A DNA stretch of 64,000 nucleotides, taken from contig NC_088299.1 of the NCBI RefSeq assembly GCF_032854445.1, forward strand, positions 13,199,608-13,263,607, given 5' to 3'. The position numbers and the translations under genes were made by a program. The stretch is from Liolophura sinensis (Eukaryota > Mollusca > Polyplacophora > Chitonida > Chitonidae). This document shows, piece by piece, positions 22,060 to 33,540 of this stretch (the first letter of the stretch is position 1; each line of letters opens with the position of its first letter). The notes under the pieces are model-generated. The model saw only the letters and a program-made list of their open reading frames with translations, made no database searches and was not told where the DNA came from.

Positions 22060-25000
22060 AAGAGAAAAGAGTCGTTGGCCATATTTAACATTACAAACTG
22101 TTGAAACACTAATGCTGTCAGTCCTACAGGGTTTTACACTGAAATGCTCATAAACACTATGCTGATAGTGAAATGTCAACTCCTGGAGTTAAGAAAGTGT
22201 TGTTTCTTCAAAAGGTGTTTAATGGGGCGAAGTCAAAACAATTTTAATGTATTTACACTTTGATTGACATCCTATGGTCATTAACTTCGGAATGAGAAAG
22301 AAAAATACATTTATTATATTTATATCTTTATATTTTTACTTTCATATTTGCCATACACCTCACAAATCTCCTGATTTAAATCCACAGTTAAACCGTCGAA
22401 AGCTAGATTATGATTTATTTTTTCTTAAAGGAGAAATACATTAACGGGAGATAATCCTATTTATAGTCTTCCATTCTTATATAGGTTAGTCTCGTTAAAA
22501 TGTACCATCTTTCAATTCACCTACAAATTACACACAAGGACGTCTTCAGATCTGTCCAGCTTGTAACAAATAATTTTGTTATCTGTTTTGTAAGTTTTTA
22601 CTTCCCTATTTTGCCATTTTCCTTCCCTGTAAGAATGTCAGTAGGCTATTTAGTAACAACAGTATATGTTGTAAATATTTGTGTGATTTCAGCACGTCAC
22701 CATGGATACGGGTAAACGCTTGGATGGCAACATAACGAAGATTCCGTTGTATCCTCTAAAATATCCACCATTATTCGAAATTTTGCATATATATATTCAA
22801 CATTACCCGTATTTGCGCGGCGGCCTTTTACCAGCACAATGTTCCTATGGAGTCTCTCCTGTATATATTGTGCCAGTATTATACCGATTTACGACCTGAT
22901 TGATGATAGCTGACATAATTAATTAATTTAGTATCAGTGCTTTATTGGTATATTTTGAGCCAGTAGATGAGGGCATCACAGTCAGGGTGGTTAACCCGTT
23001 TGGATTATGTCTTGTTTTCTTCCACTATAATGTCTATATTAAGAGTGTTACATTTTTCTTCGTGTAAGCTTTCTTTTGTTGTCATGACAATTTGCCTTAT
23101 TCAGTTCTGTTTTGATTGACGTATCACGCCACGTTTTTCTAATTTGCTTTTGCGTGATGATTGTACAGATATAGTACGGATATAAAGGAATACTGTCAAA
23201 GATAAAATTCTGAATCAGACTAATCCGAAGAGCTATGTTGAATAAAAATCCCTGACCCATTTAGCACATAAGTATGTCGTCATAGCTGAGAATTGTCAAC
23301 ACTATTAAACTTCTGAAAGTGACAGACATACCGGATCTTGGCAACGATGCTTGGCGAGTTTTGTTGTCAGAAGAAGACGTGGCCACTGTCGTCAGTGTCA
23401 AGTTGAGAGATGCGGTGAAAGGGTGACTTGATGCTGATGCCCGTCAGTTTAGAATCGCTGCTGTACATGTCTCAGCAACGTTATTGGTTATGACCTCATC
23501 CATTGTTCTTAGAATGCTGCCATATGACGTCATCAGAGTTTTGTTGGATCTTTGACGCCTTGTGTACATCTCATTTCTTTAATTTCTCTACTAAATGGGC
23601 TAAAGAATATAGCATACAGAATACAGGTATATTTAACTGGGTAAAACGGCGAAATTATAACGTATTATATCGGCATTATAAATTCGATGTATTATTGGGT
23701 AGGCGGTATATTTTTTAATACCGTGAGGTGGCGAAAAATGGCCTTGGGTCATTGTTACGTCAACAAATGATTGTAGCGCAACGTATACAGAGTTATAGTT
23801 TATCGTCGTGCTGTCTATAAAGTGACGTCGTCTTGTTAAGCTGGAAAACGGTTGACATCGATAAAATGACGTCAGAGTCGTACAACTGGTCTCTATTCCA
23901 GTTTGCTTCAAACATGAATGGTATAGATCACCCTTACGCTATAATATATTGAGACAATTAGAAATTACGGGATGAGCAGAAAGAAACAAATCTTTTCGCT
24001 AATTCCAGAAAGATAAAAGCATTTATCTCGCATCGCGTGATGGCAGTGTCGATTTGGTATCAGCCAATGACAAAAACCTGTTGCTTCCAAATATCGTCTT
24101 CACACAAGTACATGTACATGCGAGCTTTCCACTGGTGGAACTATCTCAGACCTCGACATAGCTATCACTGACTGCAGTACACATGTAGTTAGCCAATCAG
24201 TGGATGTGTTAGACTTAGTTTTCAAATATTGCCTAACAAGAAGCAAGCCTCTCCGTTATTGGTCTACAGTATATGTGGAACTACAAGATAGTTAAGTCTG
24301 TTTGCAAGATAAATCCCGACTTTATTTATGTGGATTCAAGGTGAAAGTCGACATTCGTCATACACCGCAACATAGCCATATGGATAAATATCAAGATTTT
24401 TTATTGAATGGTCTAAAACTAATATTCGCATGTCTGCTTTATCGGCTCTGATAATAATGTAATTTACAGATACTTATCCGGATAACTTGCATGTTTAAAT
24501 ACAGAAAAAAAACACGAAACACTTCAGATATGGAAGAAAATGGCCACTGCTGTATACTTATAAACATGTTTGTGATGGCATTGGGCTTTCATGGGTAAGA
24601 CCAAAAAGCTATTGCTAGCTGTCGAAAAAATTGCCCTGACGCGCCAGCCCTACTGGATTCCGCGTCGTTTAACTCCGGCGGACTCCCCATTTGAATTCCC
24701 TACCTCGGGTGACCACACGAGCGCGGACAATTCAAATTATTACCAAAAGACCAAACTGATCCTTATAAGTTAGATTATGCGCACCGACCGTCCTCTGGAT
24801 TTTTTACATAGACAGACAATCAACGCACACACTCCAACAGAGCGGTTCCCGGGGTTATTACTCTGGCAGACCCCAAATGCTCACTGGGTGTTTTCGCAGA
24901 CAAGCATACCGTCATCAGTGCCTTTACAGATACCTATTGCCCGTGAAAACCACCGTCAAACGAGAGGCCCAAAGCCAATGGATGGGCGAACTGACAAATA

Positions 25001-25080
25001 ACTTTGCACAGCTATCAATGGGCACAGTGAGTTACTTACTTTCTTCCTGAGAATAAGAGTAGTTCCACGACCAGTTTGGT
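22060..25080. other. Intergenic stretch without recognised genes
   Basis: AT-rich single-copy-looking sequence. A 47-codon open segment at about 23285-23427 (+) has protein-like composition but no supporting splice sites. Nothing else is identifiable. Confidence 0.5.
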
Positions 25081-25089
25081 CGGTTTTAG

Positions 25090-25400
25090 GGTGAGTGAGT
25101 GAGTGCATGGGGTTTAACGTCGTACTTTAACGTCTAACGTTCGTACTCAATTTTTCATTTTTTTTTCCAGCGAAGGAGTGCTTAGAGTACATATAATGTG
25201 ACTCCTTGTTGCAGGACGGATTTCCACCGCTCTTTTATCTCGTGCTGCTTCACTGAGACGACTTACCGAAGGCAAGTGAGTCGCCCGGCCCGATCCATTA
25301 TATTGATACGGGTCAACCAGTCGATTCACTATCCCCTTCCTGCTGAACGCCAAGCGAGGAAGTTACAACTTCCTCTTTTAAGGTGTGACTCGACCCAGGA
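25090..25400 (+). repeat. Dispersed repeat family B, longest copy
   Basis: Starts GTGAGTGAGTGCATGGGGTT - TAACGTCGTACTT, then GACTCCTTGTTGCAGGACGG and GTGAGTCGCCCGGCCCGATC. The same family appears at 28460-28700, 49258-49305 (inverted), 58130-58258, 61775-61905 (3' part) and 62425-62525. It is non-coding. Confidence 0.8.
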
Positions 25401-25776
25401 TTGACCCTGGATCCACCGCCTCCAGAAGCGGATCGGTTTTAGAAAAACATTCATTACACACCTTCCTTCTCCTGAGACAATGAGCCACGAACTGTATTAA
25501 TTGGTTTATTGGCACAAGCCAACAAATAGGTACCCAAATGAAGGTCTGAATTGTTCCAATGACGAGACCCCTGTAGCATACGCCTTCCATGTTTGCGGAG
25601 AATATGACGCTCTTAAGAGCCAGTCCGCTTCGCGCATCAAAGCGCCCACAGCCACTCCGGTATTGGGGTTGGTTGGTTGTCAGTCCGCATGAGGAGCCAA
25701 CTCCCGAAACTGCATCCATTGAAACGTGAAATACCGTCCGCTATACCGTTATTCACACCTGGAATATGCTTACCTG

Positions 25777-25914
25777 TATAATGCTAGTTAAACCATATTC
25801 TGTGTTTAAGCAGATTTGTATACAGTGGAAAACATGTCACCATGTTGCAAATGCGCATGACGCTGCCTTGTGACACCTTTGTGAACTGCACCCCTTGTGT
25901 TAACCAATCATATA
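25777..25914. repeat. Direct repeat, left copy, flanking the DIRS-like fragment
   Basis: Begins TATAATGCTAGTTAAACC and ends TTAACCAATCATATA; about 95% identical by eye to 27753-27888. It could be a very short LTR or a DIRS-type split repeat. Confidence 0.85.
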
Positions 25915-27752
25915 AAATGTTATGCTTTAGACAAGCCAGCACTAAGTTACGCACTAACTTCAAAACCCGCATGGACTTTGAAGTCTGCTTATTAACTGTG
26001 TCTACAACTGCCTTGTTATCAGATCTAAATGGGATCCTGCTGTTCTGCAAATTGTCACCCCATTGTCACCTATACAACAATCGGAAAGAGTTCAAGAAAT
26101 GTTATATCTTTCACCAGTTTAGTGTCAAGCCAATATTGCGGCCAGGCTCCATATGCCCATCTACAACCAAAATAGGTGCCCGTACCAAACCCCCCAGTCC
26201 AATCGGTAAAGAGTTCGACGGCATCAGTGTCATGCCAGTAGTTATTCAGAAGCAGCCCAATGCCATTGCAGGTGTTCAGGAATTGTTTCCACATACTAAA
26301 ATCTGCTTTCATTTAATGAGTAACACGGATATAAAAAAACCCGGATATCCCGTCTTCGAATCGGGAGATAAGCTAAAAACTTAACCTCCCCGGGGTAGCA
26401 AACAGAACAGCCAGGGCTCTGCGTCAATAACTGCCCACGAAGACTCAGACTTCTGTGCCATTCTTAACCCAAATTGCTCATCATAACTCCGCCAGGCAAA
26501 GCCATCAATACGAGCAGCAAGCGACCGCACTATACTCATGTATTTTAACAGATGACGTACTTTCTGAGGATGACTCTCCAGGTATACACTTGAAAATATC
26601 AAGAAAGCATTTGTCCACATATGAATTGAATCTAGTTGCCTAACCTGGGCTTTAGGCCTTAAAAGTACTGCCTCCCCTGGCTGCCCACTTCAAGATAGAG
26701 AACAAGCCTGTTTATTCAGGCGGTCTTTAACAGGAGTGCCAAATCCACGTACTCCCCACCCCAGATGTTTTTCTTTAATTGGATAGGTAAATGAGCATCT
26801 GAAGCGTCACAAGAACTATCCTGCGGATGAGGCTGATATGCAAGTGCAGGACAAAACCCTGTGGCTTCAAACTGATCAAGCGGGTTGTGCAAGCCGCTCA
26901 GCGGGGGATCACCGCAATGCTGCGCTGGGCTCAGCAGTGCAGCGGGCACCAGGTCTAAGCCAACCTGAAACCACAACTGGTTGCTTGGCTCAACAGAATT
27001 GCCAGAAAATAAGTTCTGATTATTTAACAGATTAGCACTGAGGTACTCAGCCTTACTGAAAAGAAGACCAAGACAAATACCTGTTGATGAAACCGTTAAT
27101 GGTTAATTTGTCGACGATGCGGCAGGGTTCACCGCCATGGCTGTATGCTGCTTCCCGCCACTGACTGGCGCCGTGGCCGTGGCGATCGGTGTCTGAAATG
27201 AACTGGTCGCAGTGTCACTGTTACCAGTGTCACCAACATCCTCAGCTTGTGTAGCAGCAGTAGGGGTACATCGACGAGGTTTCTTCCCTACTCGTTTTAC
27301 TCCTTCCTCCTCTTTCTTCGAAAAGGAAGGACCGGGACTGAGAACTCAGAGATAGAATTAACTTCTGAGGCTCGTTTCTTTGAACTTGAAGACTTCCTCG
27401 GCAGTTGAGCTCGCAGCATGACTTACTTAAAAACTCCTGTGATGATTCACTGAATTCCCAGCCGAAGTTGAATTAATAGAACGTTCTTATGGTAGTCCAG
27501 AATATTGTTTAAATACGTCCTGTCCGTCTTATTACCCGCCAACAACTGAAATTTGGCGGGCTTTAGAGTTCCCACTACACCGAATATCCCTAATAGCAAT
27601 CAGGTAACAAAGCCGTCATTGGTTGCGCTAATCTCTGAGCCTTTCCAAAGATTAGCTATATAAGCCATTAAAACAAGTTAGACAATTCAAATACAGGAAT
27701 GGATTATCTCCCCCTTAAGATTATCTCCCCTTAGGTTAAAGCTCGTACGCTA

Positions 27753-27888
27753 TATAATGCTAGTTAAACCATATGCTGTGTTTAAGCAGATTTGTATACA
27801 GTGGAAACATGTCACCATGTTGCAAATGCGCATGACGCTGCCTTGTGACATCTTTGTGAACTGCACCAATTGTGTTAACCAATCATAT
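27753..27888. repeat. Direct repeat, right copy, flanking the DIRS-like fragment
   Basis: Same sequence and orientation as 25777-25914 (shared CATGTTGCAAATGCGCATGA core), with a few substitutions and one single-base length difference. Confidence 0.85.
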
Positions 27889-28397
27889 ATCTTGCTACTT
27901 ACACTAAACACTGAATTACACCGCGATGGACACAGATGACGTTTGTCACAATGAACAGATCATCATTTGAAATATGTCAGCATTAATTTAATTCCTCCTT
28001 TTTTCAAAATTTCGTAGAGGGTACAATGGCAACGAAGGATCTCCTCAACAATAAAACCAATATAAGTACACAAATTACTTCAAAATGTACACCTCTTTTA
28101 AGAAAGTTGATAGGAAACAACATCAAATCAAAGCTGTTGTTTAAGACTGGAAAGCATTTAATACATACACGTTCAAACAGGCTGTATCACTTTTAAGCTG
28201 AGTTAGGCTAATTTCAGTTGACAAAGCATCAGTAAGTGATGTGAACGCATGCTGACAGTGCTGAAAGTCCTTTCGTGCCTTTCGGTTATAAGTGGAAATG
28301 ATGTGTCTGTGTGAAGGCATTTCAGATTTCTTCTTGATTCACATGTGTTGTATATTTCTATCATGGCCTGAGGATTGTGAACAATAACGTATTTAGA

Positions 28398-28454
28398 TGT
28401 ATGTATGTGTGTATGTATGTATGTATGTATGTATGTATGTATGTATGTACGTAT
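28398..28454. repeat. (ATGT)n microsatellite
   Basis: About 13 ATGT/GTAT tetranucleotide units with few interruptions. Confidence 0.95.
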
Positions 28455-28459
28455 GTTTG

Positions 28460-28700
28460 GGTTCTTACCAATGTTTCAGTCATATGACGACGAAGAGTCA
28501 TTACATGTGCGTACATATACTGCGTCTTCTTATGAAGACAGCTGAAGACACGAGACCACCCAGTTATATTATACTGACACCGGACCAACCAGTCGTGTTT
28601 CCTTGTTCTAACCTCTCAGTGCTATTTTAAAAAGTACCATTTTTAAAGCCTTTGGTATGGCAGACCCCGGTTTAATCTCGGTTCTCCGGACTTCAGGGTA
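28460..28700 (+). repeat. Dispersed repeat family B copy
   Basis: Contains TTTCAGTCATATGACGACGA, GACACCGGACCAACCAGTCG and a tail (GCCTTTGGTATGGCAGACCC) also seen at 61840-61870. Confidence 0.7.
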
Positions 28701-29104
28701 GATGTCGTGTATCTAAAGGTTATAAAGCTACAACCATACTGATACCAAGTCATGACTGTCCAGGGAGAAAGACAGTAAGCTTATGTCAGAACCTTGATAG
28801 CATTTTATATGATACATGTATCATACTTATGTCATAAATATTTCTACGGTTTACATTTTATTAAACGTCATTTATTTCTTTACTCGATTGTTGTTCAACA
28901 CCGAACTGAGACATTTCTCACTTTTACGATGGTGTTCAGGTTTATGGGTGAAGGAAACCCCGAGTAAACCACCGACCGTTAACACTGCAACTTTCTGAGA
29001 ACCAGCAGCTGAAAAACCCCTGATTTAAAGCCGCAGTCGAACAGCGAGATCGAGAATCTAAGAAAGGAATTGAAGGTATTCTCAGGTATACTTTGTAATG
29101 GCCT

Positions 29105-29132
29105 TTCTCTTATTTTTTATTTATTTATTAAT

Positions 29133-29179
<47 letters not shown>

Positions 29180-29292
29180 TTGATTTATTTATTTATTTAT
29201 TTATTTATTTATTCATTTATTTGATTGGTGTTTTACGCCGTACTCAAGAATATTTCACTTATATGACGGCGGCCAGCATCGGGGAAACTGGA
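29105..29292 (+). repeat. (TTTA)n tract followed by a family A repeat
   Basis: About 110 bases of TTTA units lead into GATTGGTGTTTTACGCCGTA - CTCAAGAATATTTCACTTAT. The family A copy is cut off after CCAGCATCGGGGAAACTGG. Confidence 0.9.
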
Positions 29293-30379
29293 TAGAACTC
29301 ATTTTTAGCGTGAACAAAACCTGCTACTTACCAATTACCCACTGGATAATTGTTTTGGTGCATTTTTATATCAGCACAATTTCAGTCCTTAAATTGTACA
29401 CGTACTACATAAATACATGGTTTTTTTACAAATCAAGGCCGAAATTTGTGTGGGAGTCTCAACCAGTTATTGATAAGCTTATCATAAAATGTGTGACAAA
29501 AAACTTGTTAAAAATCAATCATTTTACTGTTACGTGCACAAAGAGCAATGGTTACTATATGTAGGTAAAAAAACAAAACACGAATACAAAGCGGAGTTGT
29601 GAACTGGATAGATATAGCACACCAGTTCTGTTAGTACCGGCGTGCTGGTCTCTAGTCCTTTCAGAATCTGTGGATTCATGTTGGTAACAGCTGTGCAGTG
29701 CGCAGGACGAAACTGTTTATCGTACTCTTAACCCGAGCAACGCATTAAACACTCAGTCAGGACAACAATCTAATGGATACTTAGTGTAGCTTCATTCACA
29801 TATGCTTGTAAAACTGTGATTTATAGTAACCTGTAAAAAATCTATTTCGATAAAACACGTGACCTATTTTATTACCGGTATACAATTTGATTCATCTTCC
29901 GATTTCTGTAGAAAACAAGGAATGCTCTGTGTGATCCTTACTCTTTATAGACAGAAAAAAGTGTGGTTTATGGAAAAATCTATTTATGTGTTACAATATC
30001 GGCAATATACATTGCTATTTTTAAGTCGGAAGATGAGGAACTTTCTATATAGTCCATCAAAAAACACAGATTGTTTTTCTTCAATTACACAAATTTTATT
30101 TAAAAATACAGTTCTTTTTATAATTTAAATTCGTGATGTAGTGTCCCTTTGTTATTTGAGTACTTTTGTTAATCAGGTCTAATAATAGTAGGCCTGTGAC
30201 ACTCATCAGTTGGTCAGTAAAGCATTACACAAAGGAGTTGACACTGACATCGTCTTAATATATACTTGGTTATGTTGGTTTACTAGATCATTTTTCCGAT
30301 CTGTCTGCTATCAATTATTTATCAGTATTTCTTTAAAGTATACATGAAAAGGTACCATAAAACGAAGAGTCTGTTTGTC

Positions 30380-30520
30380 AGCAACCTGCGGATGGCCTTA
30401 GATTTCCCTCGGGCTCTGCCTGGTTTTGATCTACACATAATGCTGGCCGCCGTCGTATAAGTGAAGTATTCTTGAGTACGGCATGAAACATCAATCAAAT
30501 AAATAAATGAGTAAATAAAT
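30380..30520 (-). repeat. Family A repeat copy
   Basis: Inverted copy: GCAACCTGCGGATGGCCTTA, ATAATGCTGGCCGCCGTCGT, ending in CAAATAAATAAATGAG. Confidence 0.88.
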
Positions 30521-31261
30521 AAGATATAAAAACCAAGCGTTTCATGTAGCCTTTACGTACGAACAGCGGTAGATGAGTGCGGCTCAAAGCCGCAAAACTT
30601 TACTGAGCTACTAAGAAAGAGAATCGAAACTTTCAGTTAAAAGTAATAAACACTATTGTTCGTCGCTCCTACCTTTTTATATTCGCCCACGAGCTCCTGT
30701 TCACGTCTAATGAATGGAAGATTTGTTTCGTTGGTCACGCGAGGAACTGAACCGCTTTCCCTCTTGACTATTTGAGATAAATTTTTTCTTTATTTATTTG
30801 ATTGTTGAGTCATACCCCATACGACTCAACAATTCGACCGTCAGTCCCATACGGGTGAAGTAAACATGGGTACCTAGGGTAAATTAACCACCGCCCTTCA
30901 GCAAGTTACTGACGAACTTTATCGCGTGTTAAGTGTAGATATTAACATCATATTGGTGAAAAATATATGGTCTTCAACGACTGTTAGAATGCGCAAATGG
31001 CGATAGCTTATTGTCATCAAGATCACATAAGCAGTGAAAGCGCTGAGTCAACAAATTTCCTGTCAAGGACGGAATTGAACAATCAATCTGCATGTCTTAG
31101 AGATTGAAAGGGAAACACCTTAGCCACTTAGCCATTTAGCCACTTCCCGCTCCCTCCAGTTGACCTGAAAGAAAATCTATACTATCCACTGCCAGTACAT
31201 CAACTCCAAAGCTATTCTATACACGTAGCATTGTACAATATCAGCTAGAGTCTATTGCTTA

Positions 31262-31990
31262 GAGAGTCGCCTACATTCAGCTGTCTGTAAAACCAGTCAT
31301 ACTCACTAAGTTCATATTCTTGCAAATAAAATCAAATTAGAACACATTTTCTAATTCATAATGTTAAACTCCATAACCTTAGTTTTGACACCAAAAACTC
31401 ATTGCCTCGGGTGACGTCATAATTATTCAAAAACCAGTGGCACGCTAGGGTATGGGCGTGGAGAGTAATTTGTTTTACAATAGGTGCAGCAACATGCGTT
31501 AAGAACAAACTTCACGCAGTAACACATCCTACTCTACACTCTAAGCGAATAGACTACAATTTCCTAACATCCAGCTTTAAAACCATACTGCCGTAAGACA
31601 ATCTACTACAATAGATGAAATTATTTTCATTTATTAGGGTTATACTATACTAAAACGTGTAAACAATTTCAAATATGGCACAGACAAAAACAGGGCTTAC
31701 TGTAAGACCGACAGTAGGTCAGGAACCTGGTGTCGCCTTCCGTCAAAACATGTTGAACCCCGCCCAATATCCAGCATGCCAATGGTTTTTTAATAAGTAT
31801 GACGTCACTCGAGGCAATGGGTTCTTGCCGTCGAAACGGAGATTATGGACTTTAATATTATGAATTAGAAAAAGTGCTCTAACTTTATTTTCCGTGCAAT
31901 AATGTGAACTACAAACATGTCAATGTGTTGAGCTTATGGTGTTACGTGTCACTGACTAAAGGCAATCTTGGTTGAAAATAGGCGACTCTC
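31262..31990. mobile_element. 729-bp foldback/MITE element with long terminal inverted repeats
   Basis: Ends TA|GAGAGTCGCCTA and TAGGCGACTCTC|TA are perfect inverted repeats flanked by TA, consistent with a TA target-site duplication. Inner inverted arms pair over about 80 bases (CTAATTCATAATGTTAAACT near the left; AATATTATGAATTAG near the right; both arms contain TTGCCTCGxGTGACGTCAT or its complement). There is no transposase ORF, so it would be non-autonomous. Confidence 0.85.
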
Positions 31991-32137
31991 TAAAAGAAAT
32001 AGACAATAAACAGATGTGATGCTTATAATGGCTATTTCTCATCATACTCTCATATATTGACAAGGACTGTATCAATAGTGGAGACAAAGGCCACACGTAA
32101 CCTGTGAAATACGGCCTCTTGTCAATTTACATCAGGG

Positions 32138-32285
32138 CTTATTTATTTATTTATTTATTTATTTGATTGGTGTTTTACGCCGTACTCAAGAATATTTCAC
32201 TTATACCACGGCGGCCAGCATTATGGTGGGTGGAAACTGGGCAGAGCCCGGGTGAAACCCACGACCATCCGCAGGTCGCTGGCAA
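32138..32285 (+). repeat. Family A repeat copy
   Basis: (TTTA)n, then GATTGGTGTTTTACGCCGTA, GGCGGCCAGCATTATGGTGG and ACGACCATCCGCAGGTCGCT. Confidence 0.92.
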
Positions 32286-33324
32286 TCAGGGCTTTTATTC
32301 TAACTATTAATGTAGTTGCTTACATATTAACCTAAAATGCATACAGCAGCAACCTGAATATCCTTTGCACCATTACTTAAATACGCTTTCAGAAGTTCAT
32401 GTAGGTAAAACAAAATCTGCAGTAAATTTACTTCAGTCACTGGTCTAAAATAACTCAGAATGCTGTGTTGCCGTCCCATTTTGCAAACAATAGCATGAAA
32501 ACAATGCAAAACGGCCAGGCCCATATTTCACTTTGGAAACAATAGCCGGGTCATGCACTCTCACATGAAAGAGAGTGTGTTTGAAAATAACGGCAATGGA
32601 CCTACCCTGCTGTCAATCATGTGCCCAGCGACTAGCAGGTTAACCATCGCCCTGACTCCCAATATTCTCTGGTGGGTTGTTATTAAATTTGACCCAGGGC
32701 AGTTCGCTGTTGAAGGCGATCCTAGATCTGTTCACCATTTAGAAACTGTAGCCATTCATATTTGCCAACGAAAACGGGATTTGTATATATTATTAAAGTA
32801 ATCGATATATTCTCGTGGCCTTTTGTCACTGTCCGGCTATTTGCACTTAGCCTTTGTTAATGATATGTATCGATTATACTTAGTGTACAATCCGTGGAGC
32901 TCAGACCAGTTATGAATTTTTGTTTTTCAATAAAAGTGGGTAGGAATATCTTTCATTTTATGCTGGTATTTTGGAGAAGATTTTTTCTGTCGTGTTATTG
33001 ATTTTTACGTTAACTTTCAGAGCTGAATGGCTTTCTTTTTTGAGTAGCCCAAATCATGCCTAGCATGACCTACATCATTACTCAGTGCAGCAGACCCTTT
33101 TTATTCTATAAAATTGGTGTTGTCTTGCGTATTGCACACCTGCATCAACCAACATTCCGCCGGTGATTTAAGAGTCCGCGATTCTTGGTCCATGTACCAT
33201 CGTTTTCAGGTATATATTTATTAAATCTGACAACAACACGGCATTTTGAGCAATTCTAGACTATTGAAACGGAGTTGGAGAGATTACATTTGACCATTTG
33301 CCAACTATCATATACAGTTGTCGA

Positions 33325-33540
33325 TAGATTTTACCGGCTGTATGCTCTGGTTTTACTGGCTGTATGCTCTGGTTTTACTGGCTGTATGCTCTGGTTTTAC
33401 TGGCTATATGCTGGCTATATGCACTGGTTTTACCGGCTATATGCTCTGGTTTTACTGGCTTTATGCTCTGGTTTTACCGGCTATATGCTCTGGTTTTACC
33501 GGCTTTATGCTCTGGTTTTACCGCCTATATGCTGTAATCT
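33325..33540. repeat. 22-bp minisatellite, about 9 copies
   Basis: Unit TTTTACTGGCTGTATGCTCT-GG, with C/T and G/A variants and one 17-bp truncated unit. The ORFs through it are repeat artefacts. Confidence 0.93.

Larger units (their letters stand above)
25777..27888 (-). mobile_element. Decayed DIRS/YR-type retroelement fragment (gag-like and RNase H) between ~135-bp direct repeats
   Basis: Read on the minus strand. 27419-27310 begins MLRAQLPRKSSSSKKRASEV, a basic gag-like start soon broken by a stop. 26976-26716 contains LPIQLKKNIWGGEYVDLALL. 26620-26381 contains WRSYDEQFGLR. 26312-26070 and 26050-25910 carry RNase H-like segments (KADFSMWKQFL, LFTDWTGGFG, DITFLELFPIV, FRSDNKAVVDTVNKQTSKSM, LVLACLKHNI). 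These motifs are familiar from DIRS-like retrotransposons of aquatic animals. The reverse transcriptase and everything after RNase H are missing, and the frames are interrupted. Near-identical ~135-bp direct repeats flank it, one starting inside the RNase H frame. Confidence 0.7.

Noticed and set aside
23285..23427. 47-codon open segment (LLKVTDIPDLGNDAWRVLLS) on the plus strand
   Set aside because: Protein-like composition, but no start, no clear acceptor, and a stop right after a GTGA that is a weak donor; the family is not recognised.
28361..29295. ORFs rich in YVCM or YLFI repeats
   Set aside because: Translations of the (ATGT)n and (TTTA)n microsatellites.
31675..31863. 62-residue ORF inside the foldback element
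   Set aside because: Not conserved in the second copy at 58.6 kb and has no transposase features.
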